NCBI RefSeq assembly: GCF_001295265.1
Contig: NZ_LJOD01000006.1
Coordinates: forward strand, 1-64,000
Length of the DNA stretch: 64,000 bases
Direction of reading: 5' to 3'
DNA from: Chryseobacterium indologenes
GTDB taxonomy: Bacteria > Bacteroidota > Bacteroidia > Flavobacteriales > Weeksellaceae
Shown: positions 40,938-50,612 of the stretch, one piece after another
Position numbering within the stretch: the stretch's first letter is position 1
Layout of the letters: each line of letters starts with the position of its first letter
Made by a program: the position numbers and the translations under genes
Notes under the pieces: generated by a model
Databases searched by the model: none
Told to the model about the DNA's origin: nothing
Seen by the model: the letters and a program-made list of their open reading frames with translations, nothing else

Positions 40938-43877
40938 TTAATAACCAAATACTTCATTGAGGTTAAGCTTTTTAACTTCACCAAGCTTTTTCATATCTGC
41001 TTCGCTTACTTTATCCTGAGAGGCAACTAAACAATAGGTATAGCTTTTACCTTTCATCTCTTTATCGTGGAAAGTATTAATATCAGTAAAGGAAAGCTTG
41101 GGAGCCTGTTCGTAAACATTCTTTCTGATGTCGGTATTATTTCCAAGTTTCTGAGCTTTCAGGTAGGAGAAGATAATACCGTCCTGAGTAATTCTTTCAG
41201 AGGCGATTGACTTTTTCAACCCGCTTTTTGCCGTTTCAAACAGCTGCTCAGACTTTGGAAGAGTAGTTAGAAGCTCATTCATAGCTGTTGTAGATTCATT
41301 GAATTTATCAGCCTGAGTTCCTACATAAGCCATTACTACATCTTTATCTTCTTTTTTACCAGGAAGAGCGAAGTAGGAATATGTAGAATAAGCGAGTGCC
41401 TTAGATTCTCTGATGGTCTGGAACACGATAGATCCCATTCCGCCTCCGAAATAGCTGTTGAACAGGTTAACCGTAGGAGTAATGGAAGAGTTATACTGAT
41501 CTGCGTTCCTTACCCAGAACACTTCAGCCTGTACCATATCATAATGGGCAAACAATACCTTGTTTTTATCCGTTGGAATCTGAACAAAAGTTTTCGTTTT
41601 TGGTAAATCCTTCAGGGTAGCAGGAAGCTTGTGCACCGGTGTTAAAGAAGCTACCACCTCATTTCCTGATTTTGGACCATAATACAATACTCTGTGTTTG
41701 AAGTTGAAAAGATCGTGAAGAATTTTAATCAGATCTTCAGCCTTCAGCGAATCAAGTTCCGCATCGCTTAAAACATTATTGAACGGGTTCTGAGGTCCGT
41801 ACTGGGCATAGCTTCTAAGTCCCGCCATGATTGTCCCTTTATTCTGCTTGGCATTGGCTCTTGCTTTTTTAAGTCTTGCTTTATAAGCATCTAAAGCACC
41901 CTGGTCTGCCTGGCTGTTTTTGATCAGGTCTTCAAAAAGAGCGGCTGTTTTTTCAAAATTTTCATTCAGCCCCTCAATAGATACATAGGTTTCTTCATTG
42001 CCGGCGATTACGTTAAAGCTTGATGCCAGTTTGTAGAATTCTTTACTGATTTCTTCTGAAGATTTATTTTTTGTGCCCAGGTACTGAAGATATTCTGCTG
42101 CCAGAGGAAGGATCTTGTTGTTCCATTTTCCGGAGTCAAAGTGATAATACATTCTGAACAGGGAATTGTCTGTATTTTTTACAGAAAGCACATCTATGCT
42201 TCCCAGCTTATTTTTAGCAATATCCTTATCATAGTTCAGCCATATCGGAGAAATTGCATTTTCCGGCATTTCATCAATCTTCTTAAGGAAAGGAGACTGG
42301 TCTTCTCTGTTTACAGAAACCGGAGTGATCGTTGGCTTGTCTACTTTTACAATGCTTTTGTCTTCCCCTTTTTTCTTATAAACTGCAACGTAATTGTTGT
42401 TCTGAAGATATTTGGCAGCGAAATCCATAATGTCTTTCTTCGTCAGCTTAGAGATTTCGTCTACATATTGTAAAGAAACCTTATGATCAATACCGGAGGT
42501 AAATTCATCCATCAGAATGCCTGCTCTGGAAGAATATTTTTCATCCTTCTGGATAATGTTTTTCTTTTCGTTATTCACGATAGACTGGATAAGGTTATCA
42601 GAGAATTCCCCTTTTCTAAGCTTATCTATTTCCTGAAGGAGAAGCATTTTTACATCATCCATAGACTGTCCTTCAGTAGGTCTTCCCTGGATTAGCAGAA
42701 CGGAGTAATCTTTTAAAATATAAGGAGAAGCAAAAGCGGACAGTAATTTCTGTTTTTTTACCAGATCTAAGTCAATTAAACCGGCTTGTCCGTTAGTCAG
42801 CATATTTCCTACCAGATTAAGCAGCCTCGCATCTTTTGTAGTGGCACCCGGAAATCTGAAACCTAACATTACGCTTTCGGGATTAGGGCCAACCACTTCT
42901 TTTATAATGGGAGATGTAATCGGTTTTTCCTGACCTATCTTATATTCAGGAACCGTTTTAGCCTTCATAAATGAGAATGCCTTATCAATTTTAGCGATTA
43001 CTTCATCCGGATTAAAGTCTCCAGACATAATCACTCCCATATTATTGGGAACATAGTAGCTGTTATAATAATCTCTGATGGCTTTCAGAGAAGGATTTTT
43101 AAGGTGCTCAATGGTTCCTATAGTGGTTTGCTTTCCGTAATTGTTGTTGGGGAAAAGATTAGCAAACATCATATCAATAACTTTATCACCGTCATCATCA
43201 AGTGTTCTGTTTTTCTCTTCATAAACGGCTTCAAGCTCAGTATGGAAAAGTCTCAGAACCGGCTGTCTGAACCTTTCAGACTGTACGGCTAAGAACTTAT
43301 CAATCACATTGGCCGGAATATCTTCTGTGTAAACGGTCTGTTCAAAAGAAGTGAAGGCGTTGGTTCCTTCGGCTCCCATTCCGGTCATCATTTTATCATA
43401 TTCATTGGCAATCGCATATTTGGCTGCTTCACCGGAAACTTTGTCAATTTCCTTATAGATTTCTTTTCTTTTGGCCTCATCCGTTGTCTTGTTGTACTTT
43501 TCATAGAGAGCGTCAATCTGGTCCAGCAAAGGCTTTTCTTTCGCCCAGTCTTTGGATCCGAATTGATCAGTTCCTTTAAAAAGCATATGCTCCAGGTAAT
43601 GTGCCAGTCCGGTATGATCTGCAGGATCGGTTTTGCTTCCCGCTTTGGTGGCGATATAAGCCTGGATCCTTGGGTCTTTATTGGTTGGACTTAAAATAAC
43701 GGTCAGTCCGTTTTTTAACGTATAGTATCTTGCTGCTGTAGGGTCGTTGGTTACATATTTGTATTTGTAGCCGTTAGAAGTAGCTTCCTTCCATTGGAAA
43801 TCCTGTCCATAGGCATAGCCGGCAAAACTTGCAGCGGCGATACTTGTTGCGATGGTTAGTTTTTTTAACAGATTCAT
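40938..43877 (-). CDS. M16-family zinc metalloprotease, two-domain
   Basis: 979 residues from the ATG at 43877 (MNLLKKLTIATSIAAASFAG); an upstream in-frame ATG at 43910 would overlap aspC less sensibly and break the signal peptide. The inverted zinc motif is H93-YLE-H97 (HYLEHMLFKG), with the downstream Glu in TELEAVYEEKN. Two M16 halves: the first catalytic, the second (about 500-979) without HxxEH, as in pitrilysin-type enzymes. Exported, probably periplasmic peptide degradation. 22 bases separate it from aspC on the same strand, so possibly one operon. Confidence 0.94.
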   Translation of the reverse strand: MNLLKKLTIATSIAAASFAGYAYGQDFQWKEATSNGYKYKYVTNDPTAARYYTLKNGLTVILSPTNKDPRIQAYIATKAGSKTDPADHTGLAHYLEHMLFKGTDQFGSKDWAKEKPLLDQIDALYEKYNKTTDEAKRKEIYKEIDKVSGEAAKYAIANEYDKMMTGMGAEGTNAFTSFEQTVYTEDIPANVIDKFLAVQSERFRQPVLRLFHTELEAVYEEKNRTLDDDGDKVIDMMFANLFPNNNYGKQTTIGTIEHLKNPSLKAIRDYYNSYYVPNNMGVIMSGDFNPDEVIAKIDKAFSFMKAKTVPEYKIGQEKPITSPIIKEVVGPNPESVMLGFRFPGATTKDARLLNLVGNMLTNGQAGLIDLDLVKKQKLLSAFASPYILKDYSVLLIQGRPTEGQSMDDVKMLLLQEIDKLRKGEFSDNLIQSIVNNEKKNIIQKDEKYSSRAGILMDEFTSGIDHKVSLQYVDEISKLTKKDIMDFAAKYLQNNNYVAVYKKKGEDKSIVKVDKPTITPVSVNREDQSPFLKKIDEMPENAISPIWLNYDKDIAKNKLGSIDVLSVKNTDNSLFRMYYHFDSGKWNNKILPLAAEYLQYLGTKNKSSEEISKEFYKLASSFNVIAGNEETYVSIEGLNENFEKTAALFEDLIKNSQADQGALDAYKARLKKARANAKQNKGTIMAGLRSYAQYGPQNPFNNVLSDAELDSLKAEDLIKILHDLFNFKHRVLYYGPKSGNEVVASLTPVHKLPATLKDLPKTKTFVQIPTDKNKVLFAHYDMVQAEVFWVRNADQYNSSITPTVNLFNSYFGGGMGSIVFQTIRESKALAYSTYSYFALPGKKEDKDVVMAYVGTQADKFNESTTAMNELLTTLPKSEQLFETAKSGLKKSIASERITQDGIIFSYLKAQKLGNNTDIRKNVYEQAPKLSFTDINTFHDKEMKGKSYTYCLVASQDKVSEADMKKLGEVKKLNLNEVFGY

Positions 43878-43899
43878 TTTTGTTGCGTTATTGTATGCT

Positions 43900-45099
43900 T
43901 TATTTTGCACTGAATGGCTCCAGCAGGTTTTTGATTCGTTTCATGGCTTCTCTAAGGTCATCTTCTGATGCTGCATACGAGAATCTGATACATTCCGGGC
44001 TTCCGAAAGAAACTCCTCCTACACAGCCTACGTGGGCATTTTCTAAAAGGAACATGGCAAAATCATCAGAATCTTTGATCTCTGTACCGTTTAAAGTTTT
44101 CCCGATATAGTAGGAAACATCCGGGAAATAGTAAAATGCAGCTTTTGGAAGAACTACTTTAAAACCAGGGATTTCTTTGATCAGGTCATATACAAGATCT
44201 CTTCTTTTTTTGAAGGCATCAATCATGTATTTATATTCCGAAGGATCTGTTTTCAATGCGGTAATAGAAGCTCTCTGGGCCATCGTATTGGCTCCGCTGG
44301 TCATTTGACCCTGAATCTTTTCACACGCTTTGGCTAGCCACTCAGGACATGCAGAATATCCGATTCTCCAGCCGGTCATTGCATAAGCTTTAGACATTCC
44401 GTTGATTACGGCAGTCTGTTCATATACTTCAGGGAACTGAGCTATAGAGGTTGTTTTGGTTTCGTAGTTGATGAATTCATAAATTTCATCTGATATAACA
44501 GTAACGTGTGGGAATTTAGCAATAACTTTTGCCAGAGATTTCAACTCATCATATGTGTAATATCCTCCAGAAGGATTACATGGTGAACTGAAAAGGACAG
44601 CTTTGGTTTTTTCATTGATTGCTTCCTCCAGCTGTTCAGCCGTGATTTTGAAATCGGTTACATAAGAAGTGGGAAGCATGACCGAATTTCCGCCCATCAT
44701 TTTCACCATTTCATCATAGCTTACCCAATAAGGAGCGGGAAGAAGAACTTCATCCCCGTCATTAATGATCGCTGCCAGTACGTTCAGGATCGCCTGCTTG
44801 GCTCCGTTTGACACACAGATTTGTGAAGGTTTATAGTCAAGATTGTTATCTCTTTTCAGTTTGTAGGCAACAGCTTCACGAAGTTCCAGAAATCCCGGAA
44901 CAGGAGAGTAGTGGCTGTAGTTTTGATTAATAGCGTCGAAAGCGGCTTGTTTAATGTTATCCGGCACGTCAAAATCCGGCTCGCCAAGGGTCAGGCTGAT
45001 TACATCGATGCCGCTGGCTTTCATTTCTCTTGCTTTGTTTGACATTACGAAAGTCTGCGAGTAACCCAGTCGTTTTACTCTATCTGAAAGTTTGTCCAT
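43900..45099 (-). CDS. Aspartate aminotransferase-type PLP enzyme
   Basis: 399 residues, fold-type I class Ib aspartate aminotransferase. PLP lysine K237 in INGMSKAYAMTGWRIGYSA; SSPCNPSGGYY, ISDEIYEFINY and the C-terminal Arg in ECIRFSYAAS are typical. Transfers amino groups between aspartate or related amino acids and 2-oxoglutarate. Cytosolic. Upstream of the M16 gene on the same strand. Confidence 0.93.
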   Translation of the reverse strand: MDKLSDRVKRLGYSQTFVMSNKAREMKASGIDVISLTLGEPDFDVPDNIKQAAFDAINQNYSHYSPVPGFLELREAVAYKLKRDNNLDYKPSQICVSNGAKQAILNVLAAIINDGDEVLLPAPYWVSYDEMVKMMGGNSVMLPTSYVTDFKITAEQLEEAINEKTKAVLFSSPCNPSGGYYTYDELKSLAKVIAKFPHVTVISDEIYEFINYETKTTSIAQFPEVYEQTAVINGMSKAYAMTGWRIGYSACPEWLAKACEKIQGQMTSGANTMAQRASITALKTDPSEYKYMIDAFKKRRDLVYDLIKEIPGFKVVLPKAAFYYFPDVSYYIGKTLNGTEIKDSDDFAMFLLENAHVGCVGGVSFGSPECIRFSYAASEDDLREAMKRIKNLLEPFSAK

Positions 45100-45281
45100 G
45101 TAGTCTTTTTGAATTTTAACAAATATATAATAAAAACATCTTGCCGGGAAATAAAAATAAGCTTGTAGAAAAGATTTTTGTCAGGTTTCAATTTAATCAC
45201 TAGATTTGGAAATAATATTGATTTGGGTAGCTTTGATCTGCTTTAGAAATTGATAATGTTTAATAATTGACGAACTTAAAA

Positions 45282-46115
45282 ATGTACAAACTCCTTTTTA
45301 TATTATCTGCAGCCCTTTTTTCTGCACAAAATTACCGCTTTGTCTATGAGTACAAGATGAAATCCGATATGGATAGTGATTCTCTTATTACCGATTATAT
45401 GAGTCTGGATACCGACGGAAAAAGATCTTATTTCTATAATACTGCTAAGTATGAAAAGGATTCTGCCTATGCCGCTGAAAAGGATTTTGCAAAACTATTT
45501 AAACGCAGGAACTATAACAGAAATCTGAACTATCTCATTGAAAAAGATTATTCTAAAAAGACCCTCAGTTTTTATGATCAGTTTAAAAGTGTGAAACTGG
45601 TGACTACAGACAGTGAAATTCCACGGTGGAGAATAGAAAAAGAATTTGTTAAGATCAATAACATACAATGTCAGAAAGCAGTGACAGATTATAAAGGAAG
45701 AACCTGGGAAGCGTATTTCAGCAAAGATTATCCTGTAAATGACGGACCTTATAAATTCAGTGGTCTTCCCGGGCTTGTGGTAAGTATAAAAGATTCCGAG
45801 GGGCAGCACATGTTTAACCTGATCCAGATTAAAAAAATGAAAACCCTGTTTGACCGGGTTCCTGAAAACAGCAGGAAAATGTCTGAGAATGAATATAAAA
45901 AGCTCATGAAAAATTATACCTTCATTCCTTCGGAGGATTTTGAAGCATTCAATGCAGACACGAAGGCCGGAACTATAGGTGTTCAGCTGAAAGATGGTTA
46001 TACAGTTCAGTACAATGTTAAAGAGCTGGAGAAATCTGTAAGAAAAGGAGAGACTATTGATGACGAGATCCTCAGAAGACTTAAAAGAACCAATAATCCG
46101 ATTGAAAGGGATTAG
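45282..46115 (+). CDS. GLPGLI family secreted protein
   Basis: 277 residues from the ATG at 45282 (MYKLLFILSAALFSAQ, signal peptide). A TTG five codons earlier is in frame but weaker. The family signature appears as YKFSGLPGLVVSIKDSEG; the preceding WEAYFSKDYPVNDGPY is also typical. Function unknown; the family is abundant in Bacteroidota and is thought to be periplasmic or outer-membrane linked. The lysine-rich C-terminus ends LKRTNNPIERD. Terminated by the hairpin at 46128. Confidence 0.9.
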   Translation: MYKLLFILSAALFSAQNYRFVYEYKMKSDMDSDSLITDYMSLDTDGKRSYFYNTAKYEKDSAYAAEKDFAKLFKRRNYNRNLNYLIEKDYSKKTLSFYDQFKSVKLVTTDSEIPRWRIEKEFVKINNIQCQKAVTDYKGRTWEAYFSKDYPVNDGPYKFSGLPGLVVSIKDSEGQHMFNLIQIKKMKTLFDRVPENSRKMSENEYKKLMKNYTFIPSEDFEAFNADTKAGTIGVQLKDGYTVQYNVKELEKSVRKGETIDDEILRRLKRTNNPIERD

Positions 46116-46127
46116 AAATAGAAAACA

Positions 46128-46153
46128 GACTGTAAAAACGCAGTCTTTTTTCA
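46128..46153 (+). terminator. Terminator of the GLPGLI gene
   Basis: 6-bp stem AGACTG/CAGTCT with an 8-base loop, then TTTTTTC. Confidence 0.65.
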
Positions 46154-46192
46154 TATCCGGTCTTTAAAGTTTGAATAAAGCCAATAAAAACT

Positions 46193-46200
46193 TATTTTTG
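46193..46200 (+). promoter_or_regulatory. -7 promoter box of rsmG
   Basis: TATTTTTG fits TAnnTTTG and lies 18 bases before the ATG at 46219; a TTTG at 46170-46173 is at a suitable -33 distance. This favours 46219 over the earlier in-frame start at 46171. Confidence 0.6.
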
Positions 46201-46218
46201 CGGTTTATAATAATTCAT

Positions 46219-46854
46219 ATGGCAATACCGTTACTATTAAAATACTTTCCGGATCTTACAGAAACACAGATTGAACAGTTTACCAGACTAGAGAAACTCT
46301 ATCATGAATGGAATGAAAAAATCAATGTGATTTCCAGAAAAGATATGGATTCACTGTATGAAAAGCATATCCTGCATTCTTTAGGAGTAGCAAAGGTAAT
46401 GGAGTTTGCCCCGGGCACAAAAGTCTTGGATATTGGAACCGGCGGTGGTTTTCCGGGAATTCCTTTGGCGATCCTGTTCCCGGATTCCGAATTTACCCTG
46501 ATTGATTCCATCGGGAAAAAGATCAGCGTGGTACAGGCGGTGGCAGAAGGGGCGGGATTAAAGAATGTAACCGCTATTCATGGCCGTGCTGAAAAACTCA
46601 AAGAAAAGTTCCACTTTGTAGTAAGCCGTGCCGTGACCCAGATGCCTGAATTTTTAAGATGGCTGAAAGGGAAGTTTGAAAAAGAACAGTTTAATGCCAA
46701 ACATAACGGAGTTTTGTATTTAAAAGGCGGTGACCTTGCAGAAGAGCTTGCAGGCCTTAAATGTGAAATTTTCAGCCTTAAAAACTATTTTGATGAAGAA
46801 TTTTTTGATACTAAAAAAGTAGTGTATTTATCAAAAGGCAATTTTAATTCCTGA
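46219..46854 (+). CDS. rsmG: 16S rRNA m7G527 methyltransferase RsmG
   Basis: 211 residues from ATG 46219 (MAIPLLLKYFPDLTETQ), the normal length. SAM motif VLDIGTGGGFPGIPLAILFP; YHEWNEKINVISRKD and FVVSRAVTQMPEFL are family landmarks. Methylates G527 (E. coli numbering) of 16S rRNA; loss gives low-level streptomycin resistance in other bacteria. Sixteen upstream codons are open but cover the promoter. Confidence 0.95.
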   Translation: MAIPLLLKYFPDLTETQIEQFTRLEKLYHEWNEKINVISRKDMDSLYEKHILHSLGVAKVMEFAPGTKVLDIGTGGGFPGIPLAILFPDSEFTLIDSIGKKISVVQAVAEGAGLKNVTAIHGRAEKLKEKFHFVVSRAVTQMPEFLRWLKGKFEKEQFNAKHNGVLYLKGGDLAEELAGLKCEIFSLKNYFDEEFFDTKKVVYLSKGNFNS

Positions 46855-46913
46855 TTTGGACAACAGGGGAATAATTTTTGCTGCTTCTTATTAATAATCA
46901 GTAAATTGAGGTT

Positions 46914-47318
46914 ATGAAAAAACTTTTAAATATTGGATTTTCTGCATTATTTTTAGGGCTGCTTTTCATCTCCTGTAACGACGATGATTATCAGACTATA
47001 GAGTCAATAGGCAGAATTAAAATTGACAGTGTAAAGATAGTCAATGATACAATGGATGTTTTCTCCGTACAGAGTATCAGAACATATTCTACTTATCCTT
47101 CCCAGTGTGAAGGATTTTACGGGTATGATTATATTTATGACAATGATTTTGATAGATCAGTTACGGCTTACCGTTATATAAAAGACGGGCCTTGCAGCCA
47201 GAACAGCTATACCGGTGCCAGCCAGATCAATTTCAACCCGCGTTATAAAGGAAATTATACCTTCAGATTCTGGAACGGCGGAAACCAGTGGATTACCAAA
47301 ACAATTGTGGTTAAGTAA
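46914..47318 (+). CDS. Small lipoprotein of unknown function
   Basis: 134 residues. Lipobox LFISC with acylated Cys near 21 and an acidic NDDDY linker that in Bacteroidota favours surface export. The rest is Tyr- and Asn-rich, beta-like, with two cysteines (SQCEGFYGYDY, GPCSQNSYTG) that could form a disulfide. Not recognised. Its stop overlaps the DUF922 gene start by one base, so they are coupled. Confidence 0.7.
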   Translation: MKKLLNIGFSALFLGLLFISCNDDDYQTIESIGRIKIDSVKIVNDTMDVFSVQSIRTYSTYPSQCEGFYGYDYIYDNDFDRSVTAYRYIKDGPCSQNSYTGASQINFNPRYKGNYTFRFWNGGNQWITKTIVVK

Positions 47319-47854
47319 TGAGAATGATATTTGTATTCTGTTTTCTGGCTGTAAATATAGTCCGGGGGCAGAAAATAATCTGGAAGGAAGATCAGAAACT
47401 GGTTTGGGATAACTTTAAAAGCCCTGTTAACCGTAAAAACAACCCCAATGTGGCAGCCTATACCCACTGTGGTTGGGAATATTCTCTGGTAAAATCTTCC
47501 AACCCCAAAACTCCTGTAAAAATTGAAATACATGCTATTTTCAATGAAGAAAGATCGTGGAAAGATGTAAAAAAGATTAATGATTACATCCTTCTTCATG
47601 AGCAGAAACATTTTGATATTGCTGAATTGTTTGCCCGAAAGTTGAGAAAAGAAGTTGCTGAGAAAGTTATTACTTCGGGGGATTATGATAAGTATTTCAA
47701 AGCGGTTTATCAGAAAGTATCCAATGATTATCAGAATTTTCAGAAATCTTACGACAGGGAGACGCAGCACGGGATCAATGAAGATAAGCAGAAAGAATAC
47801 AACGCCCTCATCTCTGAAGAATTAAACAACTTAAAAAGCTACCAGGCCTCTTGA
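47318..47854 (+). CDS. DUF922-like secreted protein with HExxH motif
   Basis: 178 residues. Signal peptide 1-17 (FVFCFLAVNIVRG). Fits the DUF922 pattern (KLVWDNFKSPV near the N-terminus, H94-EQK-H98 in LLHEQKHFDIAELFARKL), so it could be a small zinc peptidase; a third ligand is not obvious. Overlaps the lipoprotein gene by one base and the nuclease gene by four, forming a tight three-gene operon. Partner relation between lipoprotein and protease-like protein is inferred from this coupling. Confidence 0.78.
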   Translation: MRMIFVFCFLAVNIVRGQKIIWKEDQKLVWDNFKSPVNRKNNPNVAAYTHCGWEYSLVKSSNPKTPVKIEIHAIFNEERSWKDVKKINDYILLHEQKHFDIAELFARKLRKEVAEKVITSGDYDKYFKAVYQKVSNDYQNFQKSYDRETQHGINEDKQKEYNALISEELNNLKSYQAS

Positions 47855-50544
47855 AATTTCTCAATAAAATTATCCACGAACTACTGGAACAAAACCCGGA
47901 TCTCTCGGCATTTAACATTGTATTGCCCGGGAAACGTCCCATCGTTTTTATCAGGCAGATTTTAGAAGAGAAGAGCTATTCCGGACTTCTTCCGAATTTC
48001 TTCACGGTAGAGGAATTAATAGACCGCATTGCAGACAAACAGCCAATCCAGGGTATTTCTCTCTGGCTTTTTGCATTTGATGTCTACAGAAGCCTTAATC
48101 TGATTCCCCGGGATGATTTTTCTGATTTTCTGAAATGGTTTCCTACCCTGCAGAAAGACTGGGACGATATTCTTAAATTTTCAGATAATGACCAGGTAGT
48201 TCTCCAGTATATGTTTGATGAAGAGAGAATCAAAGAATGGGCACAGGATCTGGGTGAAGATGATGATGTTCCAAGGAAAAAATTTCTTAATTTCTGGCAG
48301 AATATGAATATTTTTCTTCCGGTTCTGAAAGAGAGGCTGGGAGAGAAAAACTGGGCAACTTCTGGAATGATCCACGAAGCGGCAAAGTCGAAGATTGATG
48401 ATTTTGCTAAAAACACTCCAGAGCATTTTGTTTTCTGTGGATTTAATGCATTTACGCCGGTAGAAGAAAAGCTTGTAAGAAGCCTTTTAAGATGGAATAA
48501 AGCCGAATGCTTTTTTCAGGCAGACCGTTATTATTTTGATGATGAAAGGCAGGAAGCCGGAAAATTTCTCCGGAACCATAAAATGTGGAAAGAGTTCAAT
48601 GATAACAGAGACTTTCATTGGATTGAAGATGATTTTAACCAGCCAAAAAATATCAAAGTCTATGAAGTTTCAGGAAATGTAACGCAGACCAAAGTTCTTC
48701 CTGAAATTTTTAAAGAAATTGAGAATAAAACCTTTTCCAACACGGCAGTTGTACTGCTGGATGAAAATCTTCTGCCTGCCAGTTTAGATGTAATGCATGG
48801 CGTGCAGAACCTGAATATCACCATGGGGTTTCCGTTGAAAAACCTATCTTTTTCCAATGCTGTAAAACAGCTGTTTTACCTTCAGAAACAACTGGAAAAA
48901 AATAAAGCTTCCTACTATTACAGGGATGTTTTCCCTATTCTGGAAGAACTTCCGAAAACTGCGGAAGATGAAGTGATAATCAGTGATTTCAAAGCAAAAA
49001 TTGAGGAAAGAAATATTGTTTACATATCAAAAAAACTGCTGCATGAGCTATTAGGCGGACTTTCTTACTACGATCTGCTTCAGAAGGCGGATCAAACAGG
49101 CGTTTACCTGGATAAACTTATTGCTTTCTGCAAGCGTATCAAATGGCTGGATATTGATGACATTCAGTATGAAAATGTTTCCCACTTTGAGAACGCTTTC
49201 AGAGTCATTAAAAACCAGTTAAGTCCATATGATTTTGAAATAAGGATGGAAACCCTTGAAATTCTGATCAATCAGTATATCAATTCAGAGAGTATTGATT
49301 TCCAGGGAGAACCGCTTCGGGGGCTTCAGATTATGGGGCTTCTGGAAACGCGTCTCCTGAACTTTGAAAATGTCATCATGCTTTCTGTGAATGAAGGAAA
49401 ACTTCCTCTGGGAAATACACAGAATACCTATATCCCTTTTGATATAAGAAGATACTTTGATCTTCATACTTTTCTGGAAAATGACGGGATTTATGCCTAT
49501 CACTTTTACAGGCTGATTCAGGATTCACAGAATGTCCATCTGTTGTACAATGCCCTGAGCTCCGGAGTGAATACAGGTGAAAAAAGCCGTTTTATTACCC
49601 AGATTGAAATGGAAAGTTCCCATCCGATAGAGCACCTGATTATTGAAAATTCTTCTGAACCTATTGCTTCCAAACCTATCGAAATTCCAAAGACAGCCAT
49701 CGTTATGGAAAGGCTTCAGAAATGGAAAGAAAAAGTATCGGCTTCGCATCTTACCAGCTACCTTTATAACCCGATTGATTTTTATCTCTCCAAAATTCTG
49801 AACACCTCGGAAACAGATGAAATTGAAGAAGAACTGTCCGTAAAAAACTATGGAAATTTAGTTCACTATTCACTTCAAGAAGTTTATGAAATACTAAAAG
49901 GTAAGGTGTTAAAAGAAAGTGATTTACATAAATCAATTAAAGAAATAGATCAGTATATTGAAAAGGCAATTGAAAAGCTGAAGCACCAACCGGAGTTCTA
50001 TGAAAAAGGAATGAATTATATTCACAAAGCAATTGCTAAAAAAGTGATTGAAAATATTCTTGCCCATGATCTTGAACTAATCAGAAACGGAAATGAACTG
50101 GAGATTCTGGATATTGAAAAAAGGTTTGAAAATGTAGATTTTTATCTCGAAGAAAAAGATAAAATTTCTTTCTTTGGATTTATTGACAGGATAGACCGTC
50201 TTAACGGGACCCTAAGAATTATCGACTATAAAACCGCCAAGATTAAAAATCTTACCGTAAAGATTGATGAGGATAATGTAGCGGACTATTTCCATAACAG
50301 TGACAGGAAACAGGCACTTCAGCTATGCATCTACCATTATGTCGTACAGAATCTTCCTGAGTTCTGGGGATTCCCTATTGAGACCGGAATCTGGAGCTTT
50401 GCTGAGGCCCGTAAAGGTGTGGTTTCTCTCCAGTTTGATAAAGGAAATATTGATGATGCGATGAGGTCTGTAAAAAATCTTATCCTTGAAATTCTGAATC
50501 CCGATCTTACCTTTGTAGAGAATGTAAAATCCTATACCCCTTAA
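47851..50544 (+). CDS. AddB-like protein with PD-(D/E)XK nuclease domain
   Basis: 897 residues with a TTG start at 47851 overlapping the previous stop (TTGA). Long helicase-like N-terminal region without a Walker A motif, but with an AddB-type LLETRLLNFENVIMLSVNEGKLP near 505. C-terminal PD-(D/E)XK domain (about 655-810): GNLVHYSLQEVYE (His), FFGFIDRIDR (Asp), LRIIDYKTAK (Asp-x-Lys). No iron-sulfur Cys set seen. It probably works in double-strand break repair with an AddA/UvrD-type helicase, which is not in this window. Confidence 0.88.
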   Translation: MKFLNKIIHELLEQNPDLSAFNIVLPGKRPIVFIRQILEEKSYSGLLPNFFTVEELIDRIADKQPIQGISLWLFAFDVYRSLNLIPRDDFSDFLKWFPTLQKDWDDILKFSDNDQVVLQYMFDEERIKEWAQDLGEDDDVPRKKFLNFWQNMNIFLPVLKERLGEKNWATSGMIHEAAKSKIDDFAKNTPEHFVFCGFNAFTPVEEKLVRSLLRWNKAECFFQADRYYFDDERQEAGKFLRNHKMWKEFNDNRDFHWIEDDFNQPKNIKVYEVSGNVTQTKVLPEIFKEIENKTFSNTAVVLLDENLLPASLDVMHGVQNLNITMGFPLKNLSFSNAVKQLFYLQKQLEKNKASYYYRDVFPILEELPKTAEDEVIISDFKAKIEERNIVYISKKLLHELLGGLSYYDLLQKADQTGVYLDKLIAFCKRIKWLDIDDIQYENVSHFENAFRVIKNQLSPYDFEIRMETLEILINQYINSESIDFQGEPLRGLQIMGLLETRLLNFENVIMLSVNEGKLPLGNTQNTYIPFDIRRYFDLHTFLENDGIYAYHFYRLIQDSQNVHLLYNALSSGVNTGEKSRFITQIEMESSHPIEHLIIENSSEPIASKPIEIPKTAIVMERLQKWKEKVSASHLTSYLYNPIDFYLSKILNTSETDEIEEELSVKNYGNLVHYSLQEVYEILKGKVLKESDLHKSIKEIDQYIEKAIEKLKHQPEFYEKGMNYIHKAIAKKVIENILAHDLELIRNGNELEILDIEKRFENVDFYLEEKDKISFFGFIDRIDRLNGTLRIIDYKTAKIKNLTVKIDEDNVADYFHNSDRKQALQLCIYHYVVQNLPEFWGFPIETGIWSFAEARKGVVSLQFDKGNIDDAMRSVKNLILEILNPDLTFVENVKSYTP

Positions 50545-50550
50545 AAACAA

Positions 50551-50576
50551 AATGCACTCCGTTGCCGAAGTGCATT
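50551..50576. terminator. Hairpin between convergent genes
   Basis: 8-bp stem AATGCACT/AGTGCATT with a 10-base loop. Weak T tract. Between the AddB-like gene and the minus-strand lipase-like gene ending at 50613. Confidence 0.55.
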
Positions 50577-50612
50577 CCATTTGAAAATGAAGAAATATAA
50601 TATGAGAAGATA

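Noticed and set aside
43878..43910. Longer start for the M16 protease
   Set aside because: The extension would put 11 polar residues before a clear signal peptide.
45495..46154. 219-codon frame antisense to the GLPGLI gene
   Set aside because: No motif, Phe/Ile/Cys-rich, and the opposite frame has signal peptide and family signature.
46171..46218. Longer start for rsmG
   Set aside because: Extension overlaps the TATTTTTG promoter box; 211 residues is the usual length.
47255..47770. 171-codon frame antisense to the DUF922 gene
   Set aside because: Low-complexity hydrophobic translation; the plus-strand genes overlap in a coupled operon.
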